A stretch of DNA of 51,961 bases from an uncultured Polycyclovorans sp. GTDB lineage: Bacteria; Pseudomonadota; Gammaproteobacteria; Nevskiales; Nevskiaceae. The stretch covers positions 1 to 51,961 of the forward strand of contig CAKZHZ010000106.1 of the NCBI GenBank assembly GCA_936928855.1, given 5' to 3'. The position numbers were made by a program, and so were the translations under genes. Positions 32,895 through 42,302 of the stretch are shown piece by piece. Below the pieces are notes generated by a model, which saw only the letters and a program-made list of their open reading frames with translations, did no database searches and was not told the DNA's origin. The number at the start of each line of letters is the position of its first letter. Within the stretch, counting starts at the first letter, position 1.

Positions 32895-33509
32895 GTGGGT
32901 CCGTATTCCCCCCGACTGGGCCGGTTGATCGAGGCGCTGCGCCGCCTGCCGGGTGTCGGTCCGAAATCCGCGCAGCGAATGGCGTTTCATCTGCTTGATC
33001 GCGACCGCGAGGGTGCAGATCATCTTTCGACCTCATTGCGGGAGGCGCTTGAAGGCGTCGGCCGCTGCGCCCAGTGCCGGATGTTCTGCGAGGGGGGGGA
33101 CTGCCAGTATTGCAGTCTCCAGCGAGTCGAAACCGGCCAGATCTGTGTGGTTGAGACGCCCGCTGATCTGGTGGCGATCGATCGCCATGCCGACTACGGA
33201 GGGCGCTACTTCGTGCTGATGGGGCGCCTGTCACCGCTGGACGGTATCGGGCCCGAACAGCTCGGGCTGGAGCGCCTGCAGGAACAGCTCGCTGACGGGG
33301 TGAAAGAAATGATCATCGCCCTGAATCCCTCGGTGGAAGGCGAGGCCACCGCCTATTATCTCGCCGACATGGCGCGCCGCGCCGGTGTGACCGTCAGTCG
33401 ACTCGCGCACGGCATCCCGATGGGAGGCGAGCTCGAGTATGTCGATGGCGGGACGCTGGCCCATGCGCTCAACCGCCGGCAGCCGATGTCCGGCGGGTCA
33501 GGGCAATAG
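32895..33509 (+). CDS. recR: RecR recombination mediator protein
   Basis: A 204-residue protein with helix-hairpin-helix LIEALRRLPGVGPKSAQRMA, a four-cysteine zinc finger (CAQCRMFCEGGDCQYC, near residue 57), a Toprim domain (LSPLDGIGPEQL, ALNPSVEGEATAYYLA) and the C-terminal RLAHGIPMGGELEYVD. With RecF and RecO it loads RecA at gapped DNA. It starts at a GTG right after ybaB. Its last 12 bases overlap the end of phhB on the opposite strand. Confidence 0.95.
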   Translation: MGPYSPRLGRLIEALRRLPGVGPKSAQRMAFHLLDRDREGADHLSTSLREALEGVGRCAQCRMFCEGGDCQYCSLQRVETGQICVVETPADLVAIDRHADYGGRYFVLMGRLSPLDGIGPEQLGLERLQEQLADGVKEMIIALNPSVEGEATAYYLADMARRAGVTVSRLAHGIPMGGELEYVDGGTLAHALNRRQPMSGGSGQ

Positions 33510-33839
33510 CGCGTCCACCTTTGCGGCGCAGATGAAATCGTTCTCGGTGAGGCCGTTCACCGCGTGCGTCCAGTACTGGATCGTGCACTCCCGGTAGCCG
33601 AAGCGAATCTCCGGGTGGTGGTCCTCCGTGTGTGCGATCCATGCCACCGCGTTGACGAAGGCGGTGGTCCGCCAATAGTCGCTGAACTGAAACACGGCTT
33701 CGATACGTTCCCCCTGATGTGTGATCTTCCAGCGCTCATGCAGTTGCTGCCGTAGACGTGTGGCCGCCGCCAGATCCAGCGGCGGGATACCACCTTCGCA
33801 TGGGACGCAGCGTTTGGCGACGAGATCGGATGTAGGCAT
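33498..33839 (-). CDS. phhB: pterin-4a-carbinolamine dehydratase
   Basis: A 113-residue protein with the full family motif AWIAHTEDHHPEIRFGYREC (catalytic histidines) and TIQYWTHAVNGLTENDFICA. It dehydrates 4a-hydroxytetrahydrobiopterin made by phenylalanine hydroxylase and can act in molybdopterin metabolism; no phenylalanine hydroxylase gene is adjacent. The N-terminus MPTSDLVAKRCVPCEGG is the usual leader. It converges on recR, overlapping it by 12 bases, and its upstream side shares the 257-base spacer with the TonB receptor gene. Confidence 0.94.
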   Translation of the reverse strand: MPTSDLVAKRCVPCEGGIPPLDLAAATRLRQQLHERWKITHQGERIEAVFQFSDYWRTTAFVNAVAWIAHTEDHHPEIRFGYRECTIQYWTHAVNGLTENDFICAAKVDALLP

Positions 33840-33944
33840 GACGGAGGCTCCGGTGCTGCCGATTGAATACGCGGCCCCGGGAGCTTACGCGACTTCGCAG
33901 GCTCGAGTGATCGGCTGAAACATCCCCGCCCGAAAGCGCCGGGG

Positions 33945-33973
33945 TTGTCACGAAGCTGTCACGCAAGTTTCAC
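33945..33973 (+). promoter_or_regulatory. Pho box (three PhoB heptamers) upstream of the TonB-dependent receptor
   Basis: TTGTCAC (33945), CTGTCAC (33956) and GTTTCAC (33967) recur at exactly 11-base spacing with four-base spacers, the same geometry as the pstS box at 16803. It lies 124 bases before the receptor start, in the 257-base spacer 33840-34096. TAGCGA near 33978 is a possible -10. No other gene could use this promoter on the plus strand. The rest of the spacer shows nothing else I can name. Confidence 0.85.
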
Positions 33974-34096
33974 AAGATAGCGAAAGTGGCCCTTTAGCCT
34001 GAGCCCGCTTTGGATCGGGACGCGTCATCCGGCGTCGCTACGGGACGCCGGGTGTGTGGCCCCTCCTCACTATTTTCTGAACTGGATCGAGTTCGC

Positions 34097-37000
34097 ATGA
34101 AGTTTTCCCTGAAAGTTCTGGTGTGGGTCTCGGCCTCGCTGTTCTCGCATTCACTGTATGCAGCCGAGCTACTCGTCAACACCTTCCTCCAGAACCGCCC
34201 ATTCAAGGGCGTAGAGGTCGAACTGAATGGAAGCTTGGTCGGTGAAACCGGTGCTTTGGGTGAAGCATCAGCGCCGATCACTGCCGGAAAGCACAAGGTG
34301 CAGTTTCTGAAGAACGGTATCCCGCTGGCGAATTACGCCTTTTCCGTTGGAGCCGGTGAAAGTGCCGAGCTCAGTGCGACGTTCACTGATTTCTCGACGC
34401 CGCCGGAGTTCACGCTCTCCAAGTTTGACGAAAATGCGTCCCCGGGCGGGCAGGGCGAGACCGGAACGATCGGTGGCGAAGTGCGCGGACCTGATGGTCA
34501 GCCGGTGGCCGGGGCGAGTGTCTCTGTGCTTGAGGCCGAAGTGGAGACCGCCACAGGCCCCAACGGCGCATTCGAGCTGGCACTGCCCCGCGGCGTGTAC
34601 ACCCTGGTGGTCAGTCACCCTGACTATGATCGCCTTGAGCGCGCAGACCTGCGTGTTGTGGCGAACATCGGACTCGCCACCAACATCAAGCTGGCACCGC
34701 TGGTGCCTGGCGAAACAGGCGGCGTTCCGGCTCTCAGCGCCAGTGCTGATGAAGAGGTTGTGGTGATGGGGGCCTACAAGCCCACGGAGAACGCCACGGA
34801 TCTGGAAAAGTTCTCGGTAGCGATTACCGACGCGATCAGCATTGACGATCTCTTGAGGTTCGGAGACAGCGACGTCGCGGCGACGTTGAAGCGCCTCGTC
34901 GGAGTGTCAGTAACGGATGGCCGCTACGCGGTAGTCCGCGGACTCGACGGCCGCTACATCGCTGCGACCTTGAACGGCAACTTGATGCCGAGCACCGATC
35001 CGTTCCGGCGAGATGTCCAGCTGGACCTGTTTCCTTCAGACATTCTAGGTGGCATCGAGATTCAGAAGACGTTCTCGAGTGATCTCCCCGGTGATACAAC
35101 GGGCGGCATCATCAAGATCTCGACTCGGGGGATGCCGGACGGATACGTGAACAGCCTGTCCGGGTCGCTGGGTTACACCACCGGCGTCACGGGTGACGAC
35201 TTCATAACCTATCGGGGTAGCGGAAGCGATGGGTTTGGCTACGACGATGGCCTGCGTGAGCTGCCCGGGCTGGTGCGGCGGGTGACCAACAATGGCACAA
35301 CCAATGTCACTATCTGTCAGGTGCAGGGCCAACAGGATTGTGTCGAACAGCCTGTAGCTGCAGCCGCCGCCAGCGCGCTTCCCAACATTTACAACAGTCG
35401 AACCGAGTCCGCTGGTCCGGATTTCGATATTTCATACACACTCGGAAATCTGTTCGACCTGTCGGCGGGGACACTGGGGCTCTATGGCACCGCGTCCTAC
35501 GGGCAGTCAAGCGAGTCCGATCAGGATGCCTTTGTTGACAGCACCACGCGGCTGGCAGATCGGCAGCGCAGTACGCGCAATACAACGCTGAACGGCTACC
35601 TGTTTGCCGGGTATGAAGCTGCGGCGGGATGGGAAGTGTCCAGTCGTACCATCGTGCTTCGCGATACTGAAGACCGGACCACGACTGAAGTCGGAACCGA
35701 CAAGGTCGAAGACCAAGGCCTCAACGAAACGATCCTGAACTGGATTGAGCGTGAATTCATCGCGCAACAGTTTGAAGGTGTACAGCGGTTCTTCAACGAT
35801 TCGCATGAACTGACCTGGCGCGCCGGCCTTTCTCAGACCAGCCGTTACGCGCCGGATCGCCGCTCCTACAACTATCGGGGGCCCGTGCTGGATGTGGGGT
35901 CGGTTCAGCGGAGCTATTCCGATCTGACGGAAGACGGTCTGGATCTCGGATTGGACTACGAGATTCCTTTTGATGCCGGTAAATGGTTCGGCAATGTTCG
36001 TCTCGGCGCACTCGGAAATACACGTGAGCGCGATGTCGAGTTGGTGCGGGTCGGCTTTCAGGTCATCGCATCGCGTGCGCCCGCGCTTGACCAGAATATT
36101 GAAGACATCCTCGTGCCAGTCAATTTCGAGGAGGATCGGATTCGACTGCGCAACCTGACGGCCTCCACCGATAGCTATACAGCAGATCAGGAATCCGTTG
36201 CTGCTTACCTTTCGACGGAGTTGAACTACGGTAGCGAATGGACAGCCATTGTCGGTGTGCGGCAGGACGACTATTCGGTGGACGTGGAGTATCCGAACTC
36301 CAATACCGCTGTGCCAACCGAGCTGGAATCGAATGAGTTGCTGCCGTCGTTGGCACTGGTTTACCGGCCGACCGAGTCGGTGCAGCTGCGCTTCGGATAC
36401 AGCAATACCGTTTCACGACCGAACATCACTGAAATCTCGCAGTCACGCTTCTTTGACGAGAACGACAGGCTGTATATCGGAGGCTGTCAGTCGACCACGC
36501 AGACCGAGTGTTTGCCCTCCCTGATCGACAATTTCGACATTCGGGCCGAGTACTACTTCGGAGACAACGACAGCATCTCGATCGCGCTGTTCGACAAGCA
36601 GATCGATGACCCGCTCGAGATCACCATCCCTGCCGCAAGCGGCAGCGCGGCTGGTGCGTTGGCCTTCTCCAACGGAAAGGAGGCCACTGTTTCGGGCGTC
36701 GAAATCGATCTGAACAAGTCGTTCCTCGAGTGGCAGAACTACTCGATGGAAGTCGGGGCCAACATGTCGTTCATCGATTCGGAAACGACGCTTACGGATG
36801 CTGCTGCTCAGCAGGAAGGCACAACCAAGCGTGACCTTCAGGGGCAGTCTCCGTTTCTTGCCAATCTTCAGATCAGCCTTGATCACTTCCCAACCGATCA
36901 GAAGTTCACCTTGCTTGTGAACTACTTTGACGACCGGATCGACCGTGTTGCACGTGGGCAGCTGGGCAACATCATGGAGGCCGGCCGCGCGACGCTGAAT

Positions 37001-37162
37001 TTCAACTACGAGAAGGGCCTTACCCCGGCATCCACGCTCAAGTTGAAGATCCAGAATCTTCTGGATGAAGAGATCGAATTCACCCAGGACGGACGTGTTG
37101 TCGAGTCCTGGAAGGAAGGGGTGAGCTTTTCTTTGGGCTATTCGTGGGATTTCGCGATCTGA
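34097..37162 (+). CDS. TonB-dependent outer membrane receptor with N-terminal PEGA-like and carboxypeptidase-regulatory-like domains
   Basis: About 1021 residues. A signal peptide (1-22, ending YAAE) is followed by a PEGA-like beta domain (about 23-95), a carboxypeptidase-regulatory-like domain (about 123-205, GTIGGEVRGPDGQPVAGASV), a probable TonB box (DEEVVVMGAY, near 219), a plug (about 235-340, RLVGVSVTDGRYAVVRGLDG and GGIIKISTRG) and a large beta-barrel ending in SLGYSWDFAI. The barrel resembles the large receptors for complex ligands rather than small siderophore receptors. It has a Pho box upstream, so phosphate-starvation control is likely. The frame opens at 34010, but ATG 34097 begins the signal peptide. 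The gene looks somewhat less GC-rich than its neighbours. Ligand unknown; a phosphorus-containing compound is my inference. Confidence 0.9.
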   Translation: MKFSLKVLVWVSASLFSHSLYAAELLVNTFLQNRPFKGVEVELNGSLVGETGALGEASAPITAGKHKVQFLKNGIPLANYAFSVGAGESAELSATFTDFSTPPEFTLSKFDENASPGGQGETGTIGGEVRGPDGQPVAGASVSVLEAEVETATGPNGAFELALPRGVYTLVVSHPDYDRLERADLRVVANIGLATNIKLAPLVPGETGGVPALSASADEEVVVMGAYKPTENATDLEKFSVAITDAISIDDLLRFGDSDVAATLKRLVGVSVTDGRYAVVRGLDGRYIAATLNGNLMPSTDPFRRDVQLDLFPSDILGGIEIQKTFSSDLPGDTTGGIIKISTRGMPDGYVNSLSGSLGYTTGVTGDDFITYRGSGSDGFGYDDGLRELPGLVRRVTNNGTTNVTICQVQGQQDCVEQPVAAAAASALPNIYNSRTESAGPDFDISYTLGNLFDLSAGTLGLYGTASYGQSSESDQDAFVDSTTRLADRQRSTRNTTLNGYLFAGYEAAAGWEVSSRTIVLRDTEDRTTTEVGTDKVEDQGLNETILNWIEREFIAQQFEGVQRFFNDSHELTWRAGLSQTSRYAPDRRSYNYRGPVLDVGSVQRSYSDLTEDGLDLGLDYEIPFDAGKWFGNVRLGALGNTRERDVELVRVGFQVIASRAPALDQNIEDILVPVNFEEDRIRLRNLTASTDSYTADQESVAAYLSTELNYGSEWTAIVGVRQDDYSVDVEYPNSNTAVPTELESNELLPSLALVYRPTESVQLRFGYSNTVSRPNITEISQSRFFDENDRLYIGGCQSTTQTECLPSLIDNFDIRAEYYFGDNDSISIALFDKQIDDPLEITIPAASGSAAGALAFSNGKEATVSGVEIDLNKSFLEWQNYSMEVGANMSFIDSETTLTDAAAQQEGTTKRDLQGQSPFLANLQISLDHFPTDQKFTLLVNYFDDRIDRVARGQLGNIMEAGRATLNFNYEKGLTPASTLKLKIQNLLDEEIEFTQDGRVVESWKEGVSFSLGYSWDFAI

Positions 37163-37309
37163 GAATTGTCTGGATCGGGATTAGCCGCGAGCAGTTCGCC
37201 AGCAGCAGTGCAGGTCGGGATAGGGCCTGCGTTTCGAGTAGCGCACGGAAACGCGCGTGAGTGGTAGCACAGGCAGCATTCCTGAAATTTGACCCATGGT
37301 GATTTTGAC

Positions 37310-40063
37310 ATGAGTGACCTCAAGCTTATCTCTGCAGCATGCCTTGCCGGCGTGGTGCTCTCCGCCTGTGGCGGCGGTGGCGGCGGTGGCGGTGTGAACC
37401 CCAGCCCGAGCCCCAGCCCCACGCCCACCCCGACGCCCGACTTCGTGTCCTGCTCTGGCAACGATTGCACCCTGTCGGGTGACATCGACGAGGACTACGT
37501 CCTGGATGCCACCAAGAACTGGTTCATTGATGGCGTGGTGCGCGTCGGCGCCGGCAATGTCACCGTTGCCAACCAGGCTGCCGTTGACGCGATCAAGGCT
37601 GCCGGTGTCACCCTGGAAATCCCCGCCGGCCTCAGCATCAAGGCGTTTGATGATGCTGTGCTTCTGGTGACGCGTGGTTCCAAGCTGGAAGCCAACGGTA
37701 CCGCCACTCAGCCGATTACTTTCAGCAGTGTTGACGCTGATTTCGACAACTTTGGTGAGTGGGGCGGCATCGTCATCCAGGGCTTTGCACCGCAGTACGG
37801 GCCGGGTAATACCGGAGCGTGCTTCGGTACCGGCACGGTCTGCAACGTTGAAGGTGAGGGTGGCGATTTCGTCGGCGTCTTTGGCGGTAATGACGAAGCG
37901 GATGACAGCGGTAGCCTGCGTTATGTCCGTATCGCCGAAGGGGGTCTGATTGCGGGACCGAACGACGAGATCAACGGCCTGACGCTGCAGGGCGTGGGTC
38001 ACGGCACGACCATCGAGTACATCCAGGTTCACAACAACCAGGATGACGGCGTCGAATGGTTTGGTGGCACCGTCAACGTCAAGTATCTGGTTCTGACCGG
38101 CAATGACGACGATGACATTGATTTCGACGAGGGCTATGTCGGAAATATCCAGCATGCCATCGTGCGCAAGAGCGACAACGCGGCGCCTGCGGGTAGCAAT
38201 GACCCGCGCGGCATCGAAGCCAACAGCTCTGATGCCGACTATGTGCCTCAGACGAACGCCGTGATCGCCAACGTGCTGTTGATCGGTGGCGATGTCGTCA
38301 ACGCTACCGGGCTTGAGCAGCCGGGTATGCGTCTGCGCGGATCTCTGACCGTGCAGATCTTCAACTCTGCGGTCGGTGGATTTGATACGGGTTGCATCCG
38401 CATCGACGATTCCGATACCAACGGCGATACCGTTGCGGACAGCTTCTCCGATGTCAGCCTGACCAATGTGCTGGGTGACTGCGGTGCAGGTGGCTTCTAC
38501 GACAAGCGTGCTGCCGACACCGAGGTGAACTCTGGTGCGGCGTCACTGTCGCTCGATGACGCCTTTGCCATCAACGAAGCTTCTGCGCAGCTCGGTGCGC
38601 CGACCAACATCACCGCAGTGGGCAGCTCCAGCTTCATGTTTGACCAGACCGACTATGTCGGCGCGGTGAAGCCGGGAACGGATGTGGCCAATGCATGGTG
38701 GAACGGTTGGATTATCCCCGGTTCGCTGGGCGAGGTTTCCGAAACCGTCGAGCCGGCCGACTTTGTCAGCTGCAATGCGGGCGAAACGGTGTGCACCGTG
38801 ACGGGGCTGATCGACGAGGATTACGTGTTTGTCCAGGGTGTCGAGTGGCGCTTGGATGGCGTGGTTCAGGTTGGCGAGGGCAATGTGGTGGTGGCCGATC
38901 AAGCAGGTGTTGATGCCATCAAGGCCGCTGGCGTCACTCTGACCGTGCGTCCCGGCGTGAACGTGAAGGCCTTTGATGACGGTGTGCTTCTGGTGACCCG
39001 TGGCTCAAAGCTGATCGCGGAGGGGTCCCGCTCCGCGCCGATCACCTTCAGCAGCCTTGATGCCGACTTTGATGAGTTTGGTGAATGGGGCGGTATCGTG
39101 ATCCAGGGCTTCGCGCCGCAGTTTGGCCCGGGCAACACTGGCGCCTGCTTTGGTGCCGGCACCATCTGCAACGTGGAAGGTGAGGGTGGTGACTTTGTCG
39201 GTCGCTTCGGTGGCAATGACCCTGCGGACGACAGCGGATCGCTGCGTTTCGTGCGGATCGCGGAAGGGGGCCTGATTGCCGGACCTAACGATGAAATCAA
39301 TGGTCTGACGCTGCAGGGTGTGGGGCATGGCACTGATATCGAGTACGTGCAGGTCCACAACAACCAGGACGATGGTGTCGAGTGGTTCGGCGGCACCGTC
39401 AACGCCAAGTATCTGGTGCTCACCGGCAACGACGATGACGACATCGACTTTGACGAAGGCTACAAGGGCAACATCCAGTACGCCTTGGTGCAGAAGAGCA
39501 ACAACGCGGCACCTGCTGGCAGCAATGACCCGCGCGGCATCGAAGCCAACAGCTCGGACGCCGACTACGTGCCGCAGACGGAGGCGGTGATTGCCAACGT
39601 CCTGCTGTTGGGAGGTAACGTGGTGAACGCCGCCGGTCTTGAGCAGCCGGGCATGCGTCTGCGCGGCTCACTTACCACCAACATCTTCAATTCCGCAGTG
39701 AAGGGCTTCGCCACCGGTTGCATTCGGATTGACGATTCCGACACCAACGGAGACACGGTGGTCGACAGCTTCTCGGTGGTGGGTCTGACCAACGTACTGG
39801 GTGACTGTGACGCGGGTGGGTTCTACGACAAGCGTGCCGCCGACAGCGAGACCAACACAGTGCATCTTGATTTCGATGTCGATGCGGCTTACGCCCTGAC
39901 CAACGCGGCTGCGACGCTGGGTTCAGGCACGGCCATCACGCCTGTCAACAATGGTTCGGGCTTTGTGTTCGACAGCACCGACTTTATCGGCGCGGTCAAG
40001 CCGGGCACGGCCCAGGGTGATGCCTGGTGGGCGGACTGGACGATTCCGGGTTCGCTGCGCTAA
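37310..40063 (+). CDS. internally duplicated acidic lipoprotein, beta-helix-like
   Basis: A 917-residue predicted lipoprotein: signal ending VVLSAC, an eight-glycine run, and a Pro-Ser/Pro-Thr linker (to about residue 43). The rest is two copies of a roughly 440-residue domain (from residues 44 and 484), each rich in short beta turns, with blocks GEWGGIVIQGFAP, IAEGGLIAGPNDEINGLTLQ, VHNNQDDGVEWFGGTV and NDDDDIDFDEGY. The rhythm suggests a right-handed beta-helix, and the acidic blocks look like calcium sites. Conserved cysteines (CFGTGTVCN, GCIRIDD) recur in both copies. Related proteins are found beside TonB receptors; some carry misleading kinase labels, but no kinase motif is present. It probably sits on the outer membrane as a ligand-binding partner of the receptor. 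Confidence 0.72.
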   Translation: MSDLKLISAACLAGVVLSACGGGGGGGGVNPSPSPSPTPTPTPDFVSCSGNDCTLSGDIDEDYVLDATKNWFIDGVVRVGAGNVTVANQAAVDAIKAAGVTLEIPAGLSIKAFDDAVLLVTRGSKLEANGTATQPITFSSVDADFDNFGEWGGIVIQGFAPQYGPGNTGACFGTGTVCNVEGEGGDFVGVFGGNDEADDSGSLRYVRIAEGGLIAGPNDEINGLTLQGVGHGTTIEYIQVHNNQDDGVEWFGGTVNVKYLVLTGNDDDDIDFDEGYVGNIQHAIVRKSDNAAPAGSNDPRGIEANSSDADYVPQTNAVIANVLLIGGDVVNATGLEQPGMRLRGSLTVQIFNSAVGGFDTGCIRIDDSDTNGDTVADSFSDVSLTNVLGDCGAGGFYDKRAADTEVNSGAASLSLDDAFAINEASAQLGAPTNITAVGSSSFMFDQTDYVGAVKPGTDVANAWWNGWIIPGSLGEVSETVEPADFVSCNAGETVCTVTGLIDEDYVFVQGVEWRLDGVVQVGEGNVVVADQAGVDAIKAAGVTLTVRPGVNVKAFDDGVLLVTRGSKLIAEGSRSAPITFSSLDADFDEFGEWGGIVIQGFAPQFGPGNTGACFGAGTICNVEGEGGDFVGRFGGNDPADDSGSLRFVRIAEGGLIAGPNDEINGLTLQGVGHGTDIEYVQVHNNQDDGVEWFGGTVNAKYLVLTGNDDDDIDFDEGYKGNIQYALVQKSNNAAPAGSNDPRGIEANSSDADYVPQTEAVIANVLLLGGNVVNAAGLEQPGMRLRGSLTTNIFNSAVKGFATGCIRIDDSDTNGDTVVDSFSVVGLTNVLGDCDAGGFYDKRAADSETNTVHLDFDVDAAYALTNAAATLGSGTAITPVNNGSGFVFDSTDFIGAVKPGTAQGDAWWADWTIPGSLR
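37439..40060 (+). repeat. tandem duplication of a ~1320-base domain within the lipoprotein gene
   Basis: The two copies start at 37439 and 38759, both with Asp-Phe-Val-Ser-Cys. The protein copies are largely identical through the middle (for example GNTGACFG, EGGLIAGPNDEING, SNDPRGIEANSSDADYVPQT) and diverge at the ends. Many third-position differences show that the duplication is old and held by selection rather than recent. Confidence 0.92.
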
Positions 40064-40088
40064 GGCGAAGGACGGTTCCTGCCAGGGA

Positions 40089-40124
40089 GGCGGCGGACGT
40101 GCAAACGTCCGCCGCCTTCTTTCT
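40089..40124 (+). terminator. intrinsic terminator after the duplicated lipoprotein gene
   Basis: A perfect 12-base stem (40089-40100 with 40105-40116, GCAA loop) is followed by TTCTTTCT. It separates the receptor/lipoprotein genes from the DUF3450-TonB operon, so the latter needs its own promoter or read-through. Confidence 0.88.
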
Positions 40125-40155
40125 CTGGGATGAATGAATGATGAGGAACAAGCTC

Positions 40156-40935
40156 ATGAAGCGGTCGATGCACGTGGTGGGGCTGATGCCCCTCGCGCTG
40201 GGGGGGGTGTTGTGGGCGGGAGTTGCCCAGGCGCAGAACCTCGAAAGCGTCGTCAAGGAAGGCGAGGGTAAGTTGGTCGAGGCACAAAAAAGCCAGGAGC
40301 GCATCGACAGCATCGTGGATGCTCAACAGTCCAAGCTCATCACCTATCGTGCGCTGCTCAAGCAGGTCGAAGGCCTGGAGCAGTACAACGAGCAGCTTTC
40401 CACGCAGATCGAAGGCCAACAGGCGCTGATCACACGCTTCGATGACTCGATCAAGCAGGTTGCAACGATCGAGCGTCAGATGCTGCCGCTGATCCTGAGG
40501 ATGGCGGATGCGCTTTCAGAGTATGTAGAACTCGACAAGCCGTTCCATATCGACGAACGCAATACGCGAATAGCCCAGCTCAGGGACAGCCTGTCGAAGG
40601 CCGATATCGATGTCGCCGAAAAGTTCCGGCAGGTCATCGAGGCCTATCAGATCGAGACCGAGTACGGTCGCAAGATCGACACCTATCAACAGATTATCCA
40701 GCTCGACGGCGAAGACCTCGAGGTGGATGTGCTGCGGTTTGGGCGCGTTGCGCTCGTGGCGCAGAGCAAGGACACCCGCACGACGGTGGCCTGGAATTCG
40801 GCTTCTGAGGCATGGGAACGCCTTGACGCCGGCGACTATCGCAATAGTGTTCGCCGCGGGATTCTGATGGCGAGCAAGCAGGCGTCCATTGACATCGTGA
40901 CGCTCCCGATCCCAGCTCCGGAGGCTGCCGAATGA
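40156..40935 (+). CDS. DUF3450 periplasmic coiled-coil protein
   Basis: About 259 residues of the DUF3450 family. A signal peptide ends at VAQAQ; the mature part is mostly charged helices predicted to coil (KLVEAQKSQERIDSIVDAQQ, QYNEQLSTQIEGQQALITRF). Such proteins are encoded at the head of TtpC-type TonB operons and are thought to work with the energising complex in the periplasm; their mechanism is not established. The frame opens at ATG 40138, but GAGGA at 40143 is well placed for ATG 40156 (MKRSMHVVG), which starts a standard signal peptide. Its stop overlaps the start of the next gene (ATGA), showing translational coupling. Confidence 0.85.
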   Translation: MKRSMHVVGLMPLALGGVLWAGVAQAQNLESVVKEGEGKLVEAQKSQERIDSIVDAQQSKLITYRALLKQVEGLEQYNEQLSTQIEGQQALITRFDDSIKQVATIERQMLPLILRMADALSEYVELDKPFHIDERNTRIAQLRDSLSKADIDVAEKFRQVIEAYQIETEYGRKIDTYQQIIQLDGEDLEVDVLRFGRVALVAQSKDTRTTVAWNSASEAWERLDAGDYRNSVRRGILMASKQASIDIVTLPIPAPEAAE

Positions 40936-42290
40936 AGTGCTTCAACTGGCTGGCCCCGATGGGCCTGGCGATGGCGTCTTTGCTCCCGTTGGCAGCATCG
41001 GCACAGGGTAACGACGCGGTATCGATGACGCGTTTGCTGAAGGAAGTGCGCGAGGGCCGCGCACGGGATGCTGCCGAGAACAAGCAGCGTGAGGCGGCAT
41101 TTGTGGCGGATCGCGAGCAGCAGGATCGACTGATCCGTGAAGCGCAGCAGCGCATCGCAGCCTTGGAAGCACGCAGTGCTGAACTGGAGCGCGTGTTCAA
41201 TGCCAACGAACTGAAAGTTGAAGAGAAGCGTGCGCAGCGCGATGAGCGTCTGGGTTCTCTGAAGGAGCTCTTTGGGCACCTGACCGGCGCCGCTGGCGAC
41301 CTTCGCGCCCGTCTGGGTGCGTCCATCACCACGCATCAGTTTGAAGGACGTCAGACCTTCCTGAGCGAGTTGATCAGCAAGATGAATGACGATACCGATC
41401 TGCCTACCGTTGAGGAGATCGAGCAACTCTGGTTTGAATTGCATCGCGAACTCACCGAGTCCGGTCGCGTGGTCAAGTACGCCGGAGTGGTGGGGACCGA
41501 GTCCTCGCGTGAGGTGGTGCGGGTCGGGTTGTTCAACCTGCTGTCCAATGGGGACTATCTTGCCTACGACGAGAACACCCACACGGTGTCGGTGCTGCCG
41601 CGCCAGCCAGAGGGGTTCACAGGGCATGCCAAGGCATTGCAGACAGCCGCAGAAGGTTTCACGGCCGTGGGCATCGATCCAACCGGGTCTGCCGGAGGCG
41701 GGTACCTCAAGGCGCTGATCAATACGCCGACGCTGATGGAGCGTTGGCATCAGGGCAAGTTGGTGGGTTACGTCATCACCGCTGTGGGGCTGATCGGCCT
41801 GTTGTTGGCGCTGTGGCGATTCCTGGCGCTGGCGCAGGTTGCAGCGAAGGTACGTCGCCAGCGCAGCAGTGATACTGCGAGCGACGACAACCCGTTAGGG
41901 CGCGTGTTGCTGGCGGGTGCTGCGCATGCCAACGACGATGTTGAAACGCTCGAGGTGAAGCTCGGTGAGGCAATCATCAAGGAGCGCCCCGAGATTCAGC
42001 GCGGCCTGCCCCTGCTCAAGATCATCGCCATGGTGGCACCGTTGCTGGGGCTGCTCGGCACCGTAACCGGGATGATCATCGTGTTCCAGGCGATCACGAT
42101 CTATGGTGCGGGTGATCCCAAGGCGATGGCCGGCGGTATTTCCAGTGCACTGGTGACCACCGTGCTGGGCCTGCTTGTCGCGATCCCCATGCTGTTGCTC
42201 CATACCCTACTGCACGGCCGGGCGCGGGAGTTGCTGCATGTTCTCGAGGAGCAGACCGCAGGGCTGGTTGCCCAGCGCGCTGGCCGCTGA
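40932..42290 (+). CDS. TtpC-type MotA/TolQ/ExbB protein with long periplasmic N-terminus
   Basis: A 452-residue member of the MotA/TolQ/ExbB family. A signal sequence (to about residue 25, ASAQG) is followed by a long helical periplasmic region with a coiled coil (about 45-110, RLIREAQQRIAALEARSAEL), then three membrane helices near 277-297, 355-380 and 400-420. The channel signature LLKIIAMVAPLLGLLGTVTG is clear. TtpC proteins are extra components of TonB2 systems in Vibrio and relatives, essential there together with ExbB2/ExbD2. It is preceded by the DUF3450 gene with overlapping stop/start and followed by a shorter exbB after 12 bases. Confidence 0.88.
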   Translation: MKCFNWLAPMGLAMASLLPLAASAQGNDAVSMTRLLKEVREGRARDAAENKQREAAFVADREQQDRLIREAQQRIAALEARSAELERVFNANELKVEEKRAQRDERLGSLKELFGHLTGAAGDLRARLGASITTHQFEGRQTFLSELISKMNDDTDLPTVEEIEQLWFELHRELTESGRVVKYAGVVGTESSREVVRVGLFNLLSNGDYLAYDENTHTVSVLPRQPEGFTGHAKALQTAAEGFTAVGIDPTGSAGGGYLKALINTPTLMERWHQGKLVGYVITAVGLIGLLLALWRFLALAQVAAKVRRQRSSDTASDDNPLGRVLLAGAAHANDDVETLEVKLGEAIIKERPEIQRGLPLLKIIAMVAPLLGLLGTVTGMIIVFQAITIYGAGDPKAMAGGISSALVTTVLGLLVAIPMLLLHTLLHGRARELLHVLEEQTAGLVAQRAGR

Positions 42291-42302
42291 TCGGAGCTGC
42301 CC

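Noticed and set aside
37310..40063. Serine/threonine protein kinase label that similar lipoproteins sometimes carry
   Set aside because: No kinase glycine loop, HRD or DFG motif is present; the protein is a secreted, beta-rich, calcium-type repeat protein.
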